From assembly GCF_015350975.1 (NCBI RefSeq), contig NZ_JADKRX010000003.1, positions 541,278-605,277 on the forward strand: a stretch of 64,000 bases of DNA, given 5' to 3'. The first letter of the stretch is position 1, and every line of letters begins with the position of its first letter. This document shows positions 35,489-44,124 of this stretch, in pieces. Below the pieces are notes generated by a model, which worked only from the letters and a program-made list of their open reading frames with translations, was not told where the DNA came from and did not search any database. A program made the translations under genes and the position numbers. The stretch is from Curtobacterium sp. VKM Ac-1395. Lineage in GTDB: Bacteria; Actinomycetota; Actinomycetes; Actinomycetales; Microbacteriaceae.

Positions 35489-35971
35489 ATGTCCACGAAC
35501 CCAGCAGCACCGGCGGCCGTCGTCGAGCGCCAGCGGTGGATGCGCGCACTCGCGCTCGCACCGACCGCCGCGCTCGACGCCGCGTGGCGACGGCTCGAAC
35601 CGAAGCCCGACGTGCAGGCGATCCGCGGGCCGGAGACCGGACTCGTCATGGTCCGTGCCCGGGTCGACGCCGGCGGGGACCGCTTCAACATGGGCGAGGC
35701 GACGGTGAGCAGGGCGACGGTCCGGCTGCACGGTGCCCCGCTCGACGCCGACGTCGTCGGGACGTCGTACCTGCTCGGCACCGACCTCGAGCACGCGCGG
35801 CTCGCCGCCGTCTTCGACGGGTTGCTCGCCGACGCCGGCCTGCGGGAGCGCCTGCTCACCGAGGTGGTGGTCCCGCTCGAGGACGCCCAGGCCGAGCGCG
35901 ACGAGGCCCGCCGGGTCGAGGCCCGCAGCACGCTGGTCGACTTCTTCACGATCTCGCGGGAGCACGCATGA
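35489..35971 (+). CDS. phnG: C-P lyase complex subunit PhnG
   Basis: Protein of 160 residues, part of the PhnGHIJ core complex that transfers the phosphonate to ribose-triphosphate and cleaves the C-P bond. Family features: AVVERQRWMRALALAP at the start and MVRARVDAGGDRFNMGEATV in the centre. The ATG at 35489 is 5 nt after GGAGG; a GTG one codon upstream is too close. It heads the ten-gene operon phnGHIJKL-DUF1045-phnMN-panE-like. Confidence 0.92.
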   Translation: MSTNPAAPAAVVERQRWMRALALAPTAALDAAWRRLEPKPDVQAIRGPETGLVMVRARVDAGGDRFNMGEATVSRATVRLHGAPLDADVVGTSYLLGTDLEHARLAAVFDGLLADAGLRERLLTEVVVPLEDAQAERDEARRVEARSTLVDFFTISREHA

Positions 35972-36588
35972 GCACCACGACGCCCATCCCCGCCCCCGGG
36001 TTCGACGACCCCACCCGCGGCGCGCAGCGGGTGTTCCGCGCCGTCCTCGACGCGCTCGCCCACCCCGGGCGGCGGTACCCGCTGGCCGTGCCGCCGGAGG
36101 CACCCGAGGCGTTCGGCCCCGGGCTCGCCGCCGTCGCCCTCACGCTGTTCGACGAGGAGTGCTCGGTCTGGATCGCCGGCCCCGCCGGTGACGACCCGGA
36201 GCTCGCGGCCTGGCTGGCGTTCCACACCGGGGTGGCCAGGGCCACCCAGCCGGCCGAGGCCGACTTCGTCGTGGTGACCCGAGCCTCCCGTCCGGCCCTG
36301 GCCGACCTGGCCCAGGGCACCGACGTGGACCCGCACCGTTCCGCGACCCTCGTGCTCGACGTGCGCGAGCTCGACGGGCAGCTGCCGCTCACCGCGAGCG
36401 GCCCCGGCATCGACGGCAGCGTCGACGTCGACGCACCGTGGGCCGACGCCGCGTTCCTCGAGGAGTGGCGGCAGAACGGCGCGCGGTTCCCGCGCGGCGT
36501 GGACCTGCTGCTCGTCGAGCGCGACCACGTCGCCGCGCTCCCCAGGACCACGCGGCTCACCGCGTCCGACACCGCACAGGAGGCCTGA
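35968..36588 (+). CDS. phnH: C-P lyase complex subunit PhnH
   Basis: Protein of 206 residues with the PhnH pattern: GFDDPTRGAQRVFRAVLDAL, AHPGR near residue 30, LTLFDEECSVW, and the ending FPRGVDLLLVERDHVAALPR. PhnH is the structural partner of PhnGIJ. The ATG overlaps phnG by 4 nt. Confidence 0.93.
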   Translation: MSTTTPIPAPGFDDPTRGAQRVFRAVLDALAHPGRRYPLAVPPEAPEAFGPGLAAVALTLFDEECSVWIAGPAGDDPELAAWLAFHTGVARATQPAEADFVVVTRASRPALADLAQGTDVDPHRSATLVLDVRELDGQLPLTASGPGIDGSVDVDAPWADAAFLEEWRQNGARFPRGVDLLLVERDHVAALPRTTRLTASDTAQEA

Positions 36589-37661
36589 TGTACGTCGCAG
36601 TCAAGGGCGGCGAGAAGGCGATCGCCAACGCCCACGCCCTGCTCGCCAAGGAGGGCCGGGGCGATCCCGAGACGCCCGTGATCACAGTCGACGCGGTCGC
36701 CGGCCAGCTCTCGGTGCTCGTGGCCCGCGTCATGAACGAGGGTTCGCTGTACGACCCCGAGCTCGCGGCCCGTGCCGTCCTGCAGGCGCAGGGTGACGTG
36801 CTCGAAGCCGTCACCCTCGTGCGGTCCTACCGCACCACGCTCCCCCGCCTCGGCTACACGCTGCCGCTCGACACGGCGTCGCTCCCCCCGCAGCGGCGGA
36901 TCTCGGCGACCTTCAAGGACCTGCCCGGCGGGCAGCAGCTCGGCGTGACGTTCGACTACACGCACCGGCTGTTCTCGGACGCCGCGACGGACGGTCCGGA
37001 ACCGACCGCGGCCGCGGCGGAGGAGTCCCGACCGATGCCGCGCGTGAACGACCTGCTCGGCGACGCGTCGCTCATCGAGTCGGAGCGGTCCCCGGACTCG
37101 ACCGACCCGGAGCCGGCCGACCTGACGCGCGACCCGACGATGTTCCCGATGAGCCGGGCCGAACGGCTGCAGGCGCTGGCGCGGGGCGACGAGGGCTTCC
37201 TGCTGTCCCTCGGCTACTCCACGCAGCGCGGGTTCGGGCGCACGCACCCCTTCGCCGGCGAGGTCCGGGTCGGTGAGGTCGAGGTGGAGTTCGACGCCCC
37301 CGACCTCGGCTTCCCGGTGCCGCTCGGCCGGCTCGAGGTCACCGAGTGCCAGATGATCAACCAGTTCACCGGCAGTGCTGACAAGCCGGCCCAGTTCACC
37401 CGCGGCTACGGCCTGGCCTTCGGGCGGAGCGAGCGCAAGGCGATGTCGATGTCGCTGCTCGACCGGGCACTGCGCGCCGACGAGTTCGGCGAACGACGCG
37501 TCGCACCGGCGCAGGACGAGGAGTTCGTGGTGAGCCACAGCGACAACGTGCAGGCGACGGGCTTCGTCGAGCACCTCAAACTGCCCCACTACGTCGACTT
37601 CCAGGCGGAGCTCGGGCTGGTCCGGCGGCTCCGCGAGGAGCACGCGGCGGTGCCCGCATGA
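36588..37661 (+). CDS. phnI: C-P lyase complex subunit PhnI
   Basis: Protein of 357 residues, the nucleosidase-like core subunit that with PhnGHL attaches phosphonate to the ribose of ATP. Family motifs include MYVAVKGGEKAI, QISATFKD-like RRISATFKDLPGGQQLG, and ESVERSTD-equivalent acidic segment near 155-175, then LGYSTQRGFGRTHPF and SHSDNVQATGFVEHLKLPHY at the end. The ATG overlaps the phnH stop by one base (TGATG) with AGGAGG upstream. Confidence 0.93.
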   Translation: MYVAVKGGEKAIANAHALLAKEGRGDPETPVITVDAVAGQLSVLVARVMNEGSLYDPELAARAVLQAQGDVLEAVTLVRSYRTTLPRLGYTLPLDTASLPPQRRISATFKDLPGGQQLGVTFDYTHRLFSDAATDGPEPTAAAAEESRPMPRVNDLLGDASLIESERSPDSTDPEPADLTRDPTMFPMSRAERLQALARGDEGFLLSLGYSTQRGFGRTHPFAGEVRVGEVEVEFDAPDLGFPVPLGRLEVTECQMINQFTGSADKPAQFTRGYGLAFGRSERKAMSMSLLDRALRADEFGERRVAPAQDEEFVVSHSDNVQATGFVEHLKLPHYVDFQAELGLVRRLREEHAAVPA

Positions 37662-38530
37662 GCGGCGAGCTGGTGTACAACGTCGGGTACCTCGACGAGC
37701 AGACCAAGCGGATGATCCGCCGTGCCCTGCTGAAGGCCGTGGCGATCCCCGGGTTCCAGGTGCCGTTCGCCTCCCGCGAGGTCCCGATGCCCCGCGGCTG
37801 GGGAACGGGCGGCGTGCAGGTGACCGCGGCGGTCCTCGGCGAGGACGACGTCCTCAAGGTGATCGACCAGGGCGCCGACGACACCACCAACGCCGTGTCC
37901 ATCCGGCAGTTCTTCGCCCGGGTGAGCGGCGCCGCGACCACGACCCGCACGGACGAGGCGACGGTGATCCAGACCCGGCACCGGATCCCGGAGACGCCGC
38001 TGCGGGACGGGCAGGTCATGGTCTACCAGGTGCCGATCCCCGAGCCGCTGCGGTTCCTGGAGCCGCGCGAGACCGAGACGCGGCGGATGCACGCGCTCGA
38101 GGAGTACGGCCTGGTCTACGTCAAGCTCTACGAGGACATCGCGCGGTACGGGCACATCGCCACCACGTACGCGTACCCGGTGATGGTCAACGGACGGTAC
38201 CTGATGGACCCGTCCCCGACGCCGAGCTTCGACAACCCGAAGCTGCACCGGAGTCCGGCGCTGCACCTGTACGGCGCCGGCCGCGAGAAGCGCATCTACG
38301 CGGTGCCGCCCTTCACCGACGTCGTGAGCCTGGGGTTCGAGGACCACCCGTTCGAACCCCAGCGGTTCGAGCACCCGTGCGCGATCTGCGGGTCGACGGG
38401 CGTGTACCTCGACGAGATCATCACCGACGACGCGGGCGGCGTGCTGTTCGCCTGCTCGGACACCGACCACTGCGAGCGGACGGTCGCCGCGGGCGGCGGA
38501 GCCGCGACGACCGAGGAGGTCACCGCATGA
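37658..38530 (+). CDS. phnJ: Carbon-phosphorus lyase PhnJ (radical SAM)
   Basis: Catalytic 290-residue subunit that cleaves the C-P bond using SAM and a 4Fe-4S cluster. Cys241, Cys244, Cys266 and Cys272 form CX2CX21CX5C, the same spacing and numbers as in the E. coli enzyme. Start MSGELVYNVGYLDEQTKRMI and the segment NPKLHRSPALHLYGAGREKR are typical. It overlaps phnI by 4 nt. All residues I would expect for activity are present. Confidence 0.95.
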   Translation: MSGELVYNVGYLDEQTKRMIRRALLKAVAIPGFQVPFASREVPMPRGWGTGGVQVTAAVLGEDDVLKVIDQGADDTTNAVSIRQFFARVSGAATTTRTDEATVIQTRHRIPETPLRDGQVMVYQVPIPEPLRFLEPRETETRRMHALEEYGLVYVKLYEDIARYGHIATTYAYPVMVNGRYLMDPSPTPSFDNPKLHRSPALHLYGAGREKRIYAVPPFTDVVSLGFEDHPFEPQRFEHPCAICGSTGVYLDEIITDDAGGVLFACSDTDHCERTVAAGGGAATTEEVTA

Positions 38531-39306
38531 GCGAACCACGTCCCCTGCTCCAGGTCCGGGGTGCCGGCCACCGCTACGGCGACCGGTACGGCTGCCGCGA
38601 CGTCGACTTCGAGCTGTGGCCGGGCGAGGTGCTCGCCGTCGTCGGCGAGTCGGGCTCCGGCAAGTCCACGCTGCTCGGCACGCTGTCCCGTCGCCTGTCC
38701 CTGACCGAGGGCTCCATCCGCTACGGCACGGCCGACGGCGAGACCGTCGAGCTCGGTGACCTGAGCGAGACCGCGCTCCGCCGGCTCTGGCGGTCCGAGT
38801 GGGGCTTCGTCCACCAGGACGCCGCCGACGGCCTCCGCATGCACGTCAGCGCCGGCGGCAACGTCGGCGAACCGCTCATGGCGACGGGCTGGCGGCACTA
38901 CGGACAGATCCGAGCCGCGGCCGCGGAGTGGCTCGAGCGCGTCGAGATCCCGGTGGACCGCATCGACGACACCCCGGCCACGTTCTCCGGCGGCATGCGC
39001 CAGCGCCTGCAGATCGCCAGGAACCTCGTGGTGTCGCCCCGACTGGTCTTCATGGACGAGCCGACCAGCGGGCTCGACGTGTCGGTGCAGGCCCGCCTGC
39101 TCGACCTGATCCGCTCCCTCGTCGCCGAGCTCGGGCTGGCCGTCGTGATCGTCACGCACGACCTCGCGGTCGCCCGGCTCATCTCCCACCGCACGCTCGT
39201 GATGCAGGGCGGCCGGGTCATCGAGTCCGGCCTGACCGACCGGGTGCTCGACGACCCGCAGGCCGCGTACACGCAGCTCCTCGTCTCCTCGATCCTCCAG
39301 GGGTGA
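38527..39306 (+). CDS. phnK: C-P lyase ABC protein PhnK
   Basis: ABC-type ATPase of 259 residues that binds the PhnGHIJ core and is not a transporter component. Walker A GESGSGKSTLL, the PhnK-specific region WGFVHQDAADGLRMHVSAGG, signature FSGGMRQRLQIARN and Walker B LVFMDEPTSGLDVSVQ are seen. It overlaps phnJ by 4 nt. Confidence 0.93.
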   Translation: MSEPRPLLQVRGAGHRYGDRYGCRDVDFELWPGEVLAVVGESGSGKSTLLGTLSRRLSLTEGSIRYGTADGETVELGDLSETALRRLWRSEWGFVHQDAADGLRMHVSAGGNVGEPLMATGWRHYGQIRAAAAEWLERVEIPVDRIDDTPATFSGGMRQRLQIARNLVVSPRLVFMDEPTSGLDVSVQARLLDLIRSLVAELGLAVVIVTHDLAVARLISHRTLVMQGGRVIESGLTDRVLDDPQAAYTQLLVSSILQG

Positions 39307-39313
39307 ACCGACC

Positions 39314-40039
39314 ATGACCGATCCGATCCTCACCGTCTCCCAGGTCGAGAAGACCTTCACCATGCACCTGCAGGGCGGCCAGCGCATCGAGGTGCTCCGC
39401 GGCCTCAGCTTCCGCGTGCACCCGGGCGAGTGCGTCGTCCTCGGGGGCGCGTCCGGCGCCGGCAAGAGCTCCGTCCTGAAGATGGTCTACGGCAACTACG
39501 CCGTCGACCGAGGCAGCGTCCTGCTCGGCACCGCCCCGCCGCTGGACCTGGCCACCGCCGACCCACGGCAGGTCATCGCCGCCCGTCGCGACACGATGGG
39601 CTACGTCAGCCAGTTCCTCCGCTGCGTCCCCCGCGTCCCCGCGATCCAGGTGGTCGCCGAGCCGCTGCTCGAACGGGGCGTCGACCGCCTGGAGGCTCGT
39701 GACCGGGCCGCCACGCTGCTCACCCGGGTGCACATCCCGGAACGCCTGTGGTCGCTGCCGCCCGCCACCTTCTCCGGCGGCGAGCAGCAGCGCGTCAACA
39801 TCGCGCGCGGCTTCATCGCGGACCTGCCGCTGCTGCTGCTCGACGAGCCGACCGCGTCCCTCGACGCACGGAACCGCGACGTCGTCGTGGAGCTGATCGC
39901 CGAGAAGCGGCGCACCGGCACGGCCATGCTCGGGATCTTCCACGACGCCGCGGTCCGGGACGCGGTCGCCGACCGCGTGGTCGACGTCGCGGTGTCCTCG
40001 CCGGCCGCGGCCCGGGAACTCGAGCAGGCCGACGCATGA
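39314..40039 (+). CDS. phnL: C-P lyase ABC protein PhnL
   Basis: ABC-type ATPase of 241 residues, partner of PhnI/PhnK in the C-P lyase pathway. Walker A GGASGAGKSSVLK, YGNYAVDRGSVLL and FLRCVPRVPAIQVVAEPL are PhnL hallmarks; signature FSGGEQQRVNIARG and Walker B LLLLDEPTASLDARN follow. The ATG is 7 nt after phnK. Confidence 0.93.
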   Translation: MTDPILTVSQVEKTFTMHLQGGQRIEVLRGLSFRVHPGECVVLGGASGAGKSSVLKMVYGNYAVDRGSVLLGTAPPLDLATADPRQVIAARRDTMGYVSQFLRCVPRVPAIQVVAEPLLERGVDRLEARDRAATLLTRVHIPERLWSLPPATFSGGEQQRVNIARGFIADLPLLLLDEPTASLDARNRDVVVELIAEKRRTGTAMLGIFHDAAVRDAVADRVVDVAVSSPAAARELEQADA

Positions 40040-40785
40040 GAGCAGCCGTCTACGCCGCACCGGGGACACCGTCGGTGCACCCCGGCGCTGCGCGGCTCCG
40101 CACCCTGGCGGAACAGTGGCTCGGGCGGAGCATCACCGGGGAACCCGTCGAGGCCGCGGCGCCGCTCGGGCACAGCCGGTCGTCGATCGACGCGATCACG
40201 CGGGACGCTCGACGCTACGGTTTCCACGGGACGCTCAAGGCCCCGTTCCGGCTCGCGCGGGGACACAGCCTCGACGAGCTCGACGGCGCCGTGGCCCGGT
40301 TCGCCGCACGTCGACCGCTCGTGGTGCTCCCCGCACTCACGCTGGCACGGATCGACGGCTTCTTCGCGCTGGTCCCCGGCGTCCCCGCCCCGCGGCTCGA
40401 CGCCATCGCGAACGACGTGGTGATGCGGTTCGACCGGTTCCGGGCACCGCTCTCCGACGCGGACCGCGCCCGACGCGAGCAGGCCGCGCTCACCGAGCGG
40501 CAGCAGGAGCTGTTCGACGCCTACGGCTACCCGTACGTGCTCGAGGAGTTCCGGTTCCACCTGACCCTGACCGACCGCGTCCCCCCGGGGCAGCAGCCCG
40601 AGGTCGAGCGCATGCTCCGCAGCTGGTTCGACGAGGTGCTGGGACACGACGTCCCGCTCGACGCCCTCGCGGTGTTCGTCGAACCCGAGCCGGGCGCCCC
40701 GTTCGTCCTGCACGCCGCACACCGGCTCCACCCCACCCTCACCTCCCGCACCGCCGAAGCCCCAAGCAGCGAAGGACCACGATGA
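40036..40785 (+). CDS. DUF1045 / 2H phosphoesterase-like phosphonate protein
   Basis: Protein of 249 residues of the DUF1045 family found in C-P lyase operons. Two HxT motifs, HGT at 64-66 and HLT at 175-177, mark the 2H phosphoesterase fold (the RNA-ligase/cyclic phosphodiesterase group). C-P lyase ends in 5-phosphoribosyl-1,2-cyclic phosphate, normally opened by PhnP, and no phnP is present in this window. It may therefore take the PhnP step; that is inference. It overlaps phnL and phnM by 4 nt each. Confidence 0.85.
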   Translation: MRAAVYAAPGTPSVHPGAARLRTLAEQWLGRSITGEPVEAAAPLGHSRSSIDAITRDARRYGFHGTLKAPFRLARGHSLDELDGAVARFAARRPLVVLPALTLARIDGFFALVPGVPAPRLDAIANDVVMRFDRFRAPLSDADRARREQAALTERQQELFDAYGYPYVLEEFRFHLTLTDRVPPGQQPEVERMLRSWFDEVLGHDVPLDALAVFVEPEPGAPFVLHAAHRLHPTLTSRTAEAPSSEGPR

Positions 40786-41957
40786 CCCGCGAGACCGTCT
40801 TCACCAACACCCGCGTCGTGCTCGGCGACGAGACCGTGCTCGGCTCCGTCCTGGTCCGCGACGGCGTCATCGCCGACGTCGCGACCGGTCCGGCCGCGAC
40901 CGTCGGGCTCGACCTCGACGGCGACCACCTGATGCCGGGTGTCGTCGAGCTGCACACCGACCACCTCGAGTACCACTTCAGCCCGCGGCCGGGGGTCTCC
41001 TGGGACCCGCTGCCCGCGGTGCTCGCGCACGACGCACAGCTCTCCGCAGCCGGCGCGACCACCGTGTTCGACGCGGTCCGCATCGGCTCGGAGCCCGACG
41101 GGCGCGACGGCGCCGCGGCTGCGGCGCACCGACTGGCCGGGGCCGTCGAGTCCGCGATGGGCGCAGGACTGCTCCGTGCCGAGCACGCCGTGCACCTGCG
41201 CTGCGAGGTGTCGTCCGCCGACTGCCTCGACGCCTTCCACGAGTTCGACGACGACCCGTTCGTGCGGTTGGCTTCACTCATGGACCACACGCCCGGACAG
41301 CGGCAGTACGCCGACGTCGAGGACTTCAAGCGCTACTACCTCGCCAAGCGCCGGGTGAGCGAGGCGGACTTCGAGCAGTACGTGCAGCTGCTCCACGAGC
41401 AGTCGGCCCTGCACGCCGACCGCAACCGACGGGCCATCGCTGCCCTGGCCGCCGAACGCGGCATCACCCTCGCCGCCCACGACGACGCGACGCCCGAGCA
41501 CGTGGCCGAGTCCGTCTCCCTCGGTGTGCACATCTCGGAGTTCCCGACGACGGTCGTGGCCGCGCGCGCCGCGGTCGACCAGGGGCTGCACGTGGTGATG
41601 GGCGCACCGAACATCGTCCGGGGTGGCAGCCAGTCCGGCAACGTGGCGGCGTCGGAACTGCTCGACCTCGGCCTGCTCGACGTGCTCTCGTCCGACTACG
41701 TGCCGTCGAGCCCGCTGCACGCCGTGTTCCAGCTCGCGGCCGACGGCGTGATCAGCATGTCCGAGGGCGCCCGGCTCATCAGCACGAACCCGGCACGCGC
41801 GGTCGGGCTCGACGACCGCGGCGAGATCGCCGTCGGCAAGCGCGCGGACCTGGTCCGGGTCGCCACGCACGCGCTGCCCGCGGACGAGCGTCGTCCGAAC
41901 GGTCGGAGCATGCCCGTCGTCCGCGGCGTCTACCGCAGCGGGGAACGCGTCTCGTGA
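40782..41957 (+). CDS. phnM: Alpha-D-ribose 1-methylphosphonate 5-triphosphate diphosphatase PhnM
   Basis: Amidohydrolase-fold diphosphatase of 391 residues that removes pyrophosphate from the ribosyl-triphosphate intermediate. Metal motif ELHTDHLEYHF at about 57-66, LASLMDHTPGQRQY, LAAHDDATPEHV and SSDYVPSSPLHAVF follow the family order. The ATG overlaps the DUF1045 gene by 4 nt and has GAAGGA upstream. Confidence 0.94.
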   Translation: MTRETVFTNTRVVLGDETVLGSVLVRDGVIADVATGPAATVGLDLDGDHLMPGVVELHTDHLEYHFSPRPGVSWDPLPAVLAHDAQLSAAGATTVFDAVRIGSEPDGRDGAAAAAHRLAGAVESAMGAGLLRAEHAVHLRCEVSSADCLDAFHEFDDDPFVRLASLMDHTPGQRQYADVEDFKRYYLAKRRVSEADFEQYVQLLHEQSALHADRNRRAIAALAAERGITLAAHDDATPEHVAESVSLGVHISEFPTTVVAARAAVDQGLHVVMGAPNIVRGGSQSGNVAASELLDLGLLDVLSSDYVPSSPLHAVFQLAADGVISMSEGARLISTNPARAVGLDDRGEIAVGKRADLVRVATHALPADERRPNGRSMPVVRGVYRSGERVS

Positions 41958-42544
41958 CGTCGACCCCGATCGGCCCGGGCGCGTTCGTCGCCGTCGTCGG
42001 CGCGAGCGGCGTCGGCAAGGACGCCCTCATCACCTACGCGCACGACCGGACGCCGGACACCGTCCGGTACCCGCGACGGACCGTCACGCGGCCGTCCGGT
42101 CCGGGTGAGGACCACGACCCGCTCGAGCCGGACGCCTTCGCCGCCGCGGCACGAGCGGGCGCGTTCGCCGTCCACTGGCACGCGCACGGGCTCGACTACG
42201 GCATCCCCGCGCAGGTCGACGACGACGTCCGAGCGGGCAGGACGGTCGTCGTGAACGTCTCCCGGGGTGTCCTCGAGGAGCTCGCGGAGCGCTACGACCG
42301 CCTCGTCGTGGTCCGGGTGACCGTGCCGGACGAGGTCCGCGCCGAGCGCCTCCGGTCCCGCCGTCGGGAGTCCGGCGACGCGGTCACCGCCCGGCTCCAG
42401 CGCCCCGATCCCGCCCCGGACCACCAGGTCGACGTGGAGATCCGCAACGACGGGCCCCTCGAGGTCGGTGGCGAGGCACTGCTCGCCACCGTCCTGCGGG
42501 CGCAGGCCGGTGCACGGTCCACTGCGTCCGGACAGGCACGATGA
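41954..42544 (+). CDS. phnN: Ribose 1,5-bisphosphate phosphokinase PhnN
   Basis: Guanylate-kinase-like protein of 196 residues that makes PRPP from ribose 1,5-bisphosphate. P-loop GASGVGKD at 16-23 (Asp in the last place is normal for PhnN), YPRRTVTRPSGPGEDH and HWHAHGLDYGIP are conserved. The GTG overlaps phnM by 4 nt. Confidence 0.92.
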   Translation: MTSTPIGPGAFVAVVGASGVGKDALITYAHDRTPDTVRYPRRTVTRPSGPGEDHDPLEPDAFAAAARAGAFAVHWHAHGLDYGIPAQVDDDVRAGRTVVVNVSRGVLEELAERYDRLVVVRVTVPDEVRAERLRSRRRESGDAVTARLQRPDPAPDHQVDVEIRNDGPLEVGGEALLATVLRAQAGARSTASGQAR

Positions 42545-43425
42545 GCCCGCGGGTCGCGGTGGTCGGCCCCGGCGCGATCGGCACGACCATCGCTGCGGCA
42601 CTGCACCAGGCCGGTCGAACGCCGGCCGTCGTCGGGCGGTCGGCGCGCGACGAGCTCCGCTTCCGCAGGGGCTCGGAGCGGGTCGTCGTGCCGGGTCCGG
42701 TCCGGACGGACCCCGACGCCGTCGACGGTCCGTCCGACCTGGTGTTCCTGGCGGTCAAGACCACCCAGGTGGCCGGTGCCGCTCCGCTGCTCGGGGCGTG
42801 CTGCGGTCCGGACACCGTCGTGTGCGTGCTGCAGAACGGCATCGAGCAGGTCGAGACGGTCGCCCCGCTCGTCCAGGGAGCAACCACCGTCCCCGCTGTG
42901 GTCTGGTTCCCGGCGGTCCGCCAGCCCGACGGCGAGGTGCTCCTCCGTGGACCCGCGCGGCTCACCCTGCCCACCGGGGCGGCGTCCGACCGTGCCGCCG
43001 CGGCGCTCGACGGGTCGTGGTGCACGGTCGAGACCACCGACGACTTCCACAGCACGGCGTGGCGCAAGCTGCTGCAGAACGCCGCCGCCGGGCTGATGGT
43101 CCTGACCGGTCGCCGCTCGGGCATGTACACCCGCGACGACGTCGCCGGCCTCGCCGCGGCCTACCTCCGCGAGTGCCTGGCCGTGGCTCGCGCCGACGGC
43201 GCCGCGCTCGACGACGCCGTGGTCGAGGAGATCCTCGACGGCTTCCGGACGCGGCCCGCCGACCTCGGGACGTCCATCCTCGCGGACCGCGTCGCCGGGC
43301 TCCCGCTCGAGTGGGACGCCAGGAACGGCGTCGTGCAGCGCCGCGCTCGAGTGCACGGGCTCCCGACGCCGGTGTCCGACGTCGTCGTGCCGCTCCTGGC
43401 CGCTGCGAGCGACGGGCCCGGGTGA
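42541..43425 (+). CDS. Ketopantoate reductase-like (ApbA/PanE) dehydrogenase
   Basis: NAD(P)-dependent 2-hydroxyacid-type reductase of 294 residues. Rossmann motif VVGPGAIGTTIAAALHQAG at 6-24, VFLAVKTTQ, LQNGIEQ and the catalytic-region AWRKLLQNAAAG with the later EWDARNGVVQRRARVHG all fit the ApbA family. It overlaps phnN by 4 nt, so it belongs to the phn operon, an unusual place for such a gene. It may act on an aldehyde or keto acid released from a phosphonate, or be plain pantothenate synthesis; not resolved. Confidence 0.85.
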   Translation: MSPRVAVVGPGAIGTTIAAALHQAGRTPAVVGRSARDELRFRRGSERVVVPGPVRTDPDAVDGPSDLVFLAVKTTQVAGAAPLLGACCGPDTVVCVLQNGIEQVETVAPLVQGATTVPAVVWFPAVRQPDGEVLLRGPARLTLPTGAASDRAAAALDGSWCTVETTDDFHSTAWRKLLQNAAAGLMVLTGRRSGMYTRDDVAGLAAAYLRECLAVARADGAALDDAVVEEILDGFRTRPADLGTSILADRVAGLPLEWDARNGVVQRRARVHGLPTPVSDVVVPLLAAASDGPG

Positions 43426-43458
43426 CCTCGCTGGCGGTCGAGCCCGGGTTCCCGGTCG

Positions 43459-44124
43459 TCAGCCACCGGCGGAGTCGAGTCCGCGCTCCCACCGTCCCAG
43501 CCACGGCAGGATCGCGGTCAGGTCGTCCGTGTCGAGGGCATCCGTGGCCCCGGCCCGAGCGGCTGCCCCCGCGTTCAGCGCGAGCGACACCGGGACGGCC
43601 CCGAAGAGCGGCAGGTCCGAGCGGCTGTCCCCGACGGCGCAGCACCGGTCCGGCGGCAGCCCCCGTGCCGCGGCGAGCGCCAGTGCCCGGTCGCGCTTGT
43701 CGTGCTCGTCGACGTGCTCCGCGACGGTCCCGTCGTACGACCCGTCAACCAGTCCGACGCGCGGTCCGCCGTTGGCCGTGACGCCGAACCGTCGGGCGAG
43801 CGCCGCACTCACCGGCTGCCAGGCGAGCGAGGCGAGGACCGGCTCGACGTCGCGCGCCACGCACCACGCGACGACGGCGTCGATGCCGGCGATCACGGGC
43901 AGGTCCTCGAGCCACCGGTGGATCGTCGCCGGGGTGGTCCCTCGCCAGCCCCTGGCGTCGATCTCGCTGACCTCCTGGTTGGACAGCTCGCCACTGGCGT
44001 ACCGGGCCTCCGCCTGGTCGAGCTCGTGCTGGTGCCCGAGTCGTGCGGCGAGGAAGCTGCTGCTGGAGCCCGACGGCACGAGCGTGCCGTCGATGTCGAC
44101 GAACAGGATGCCACGCGGGCTCAC
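43459..44124 (-). CDS. HAD-superfamily hydrolase (phosphatase)
   Basis: HAD phosphatase of 221 residues with the nucleophile motif ILFVDIDGTLVPSG at the N-terminus, a helical cap, and the acidic motif VGDSRSDLPLF near residue 165. Similar to phosphoserine-phosphatase-like family IB. The GTG at 44124 overlaps the second HAD gene by 4 nt; the two are a coexpressed pair of diverged HAD enzymes. It converges on the phn operon with a 33-nt gap. Substrate unknown. Confidence 0.85.
   Translation of the reverse strand: MSPRGILFVDIDGTLVPSGSSSSFLAARLGHQHELDQAEARYASGELSNQEVSEIDARGWRGTTPATIHRWLEDLPVIAGIDAVVAWCVARDVEPVLASLAWQPVSAALARRFGVTANGGPRVGLVDGSYDGTVAEHVDEHDKRDRALALAAARGLPPDRCCAVGDSRSDLPLFGAVPVSLALNAGAAARAGATDALDTDDLTAILPWLGRWERGLDSAGG

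Noticed and set aside
38340..38380. TTCGAA-containing segment in phnJ as a possible tRNA T-arm
   Set aside because: It lies within the conserved phnJ reading frame and no cloverleaf can be formed around it.
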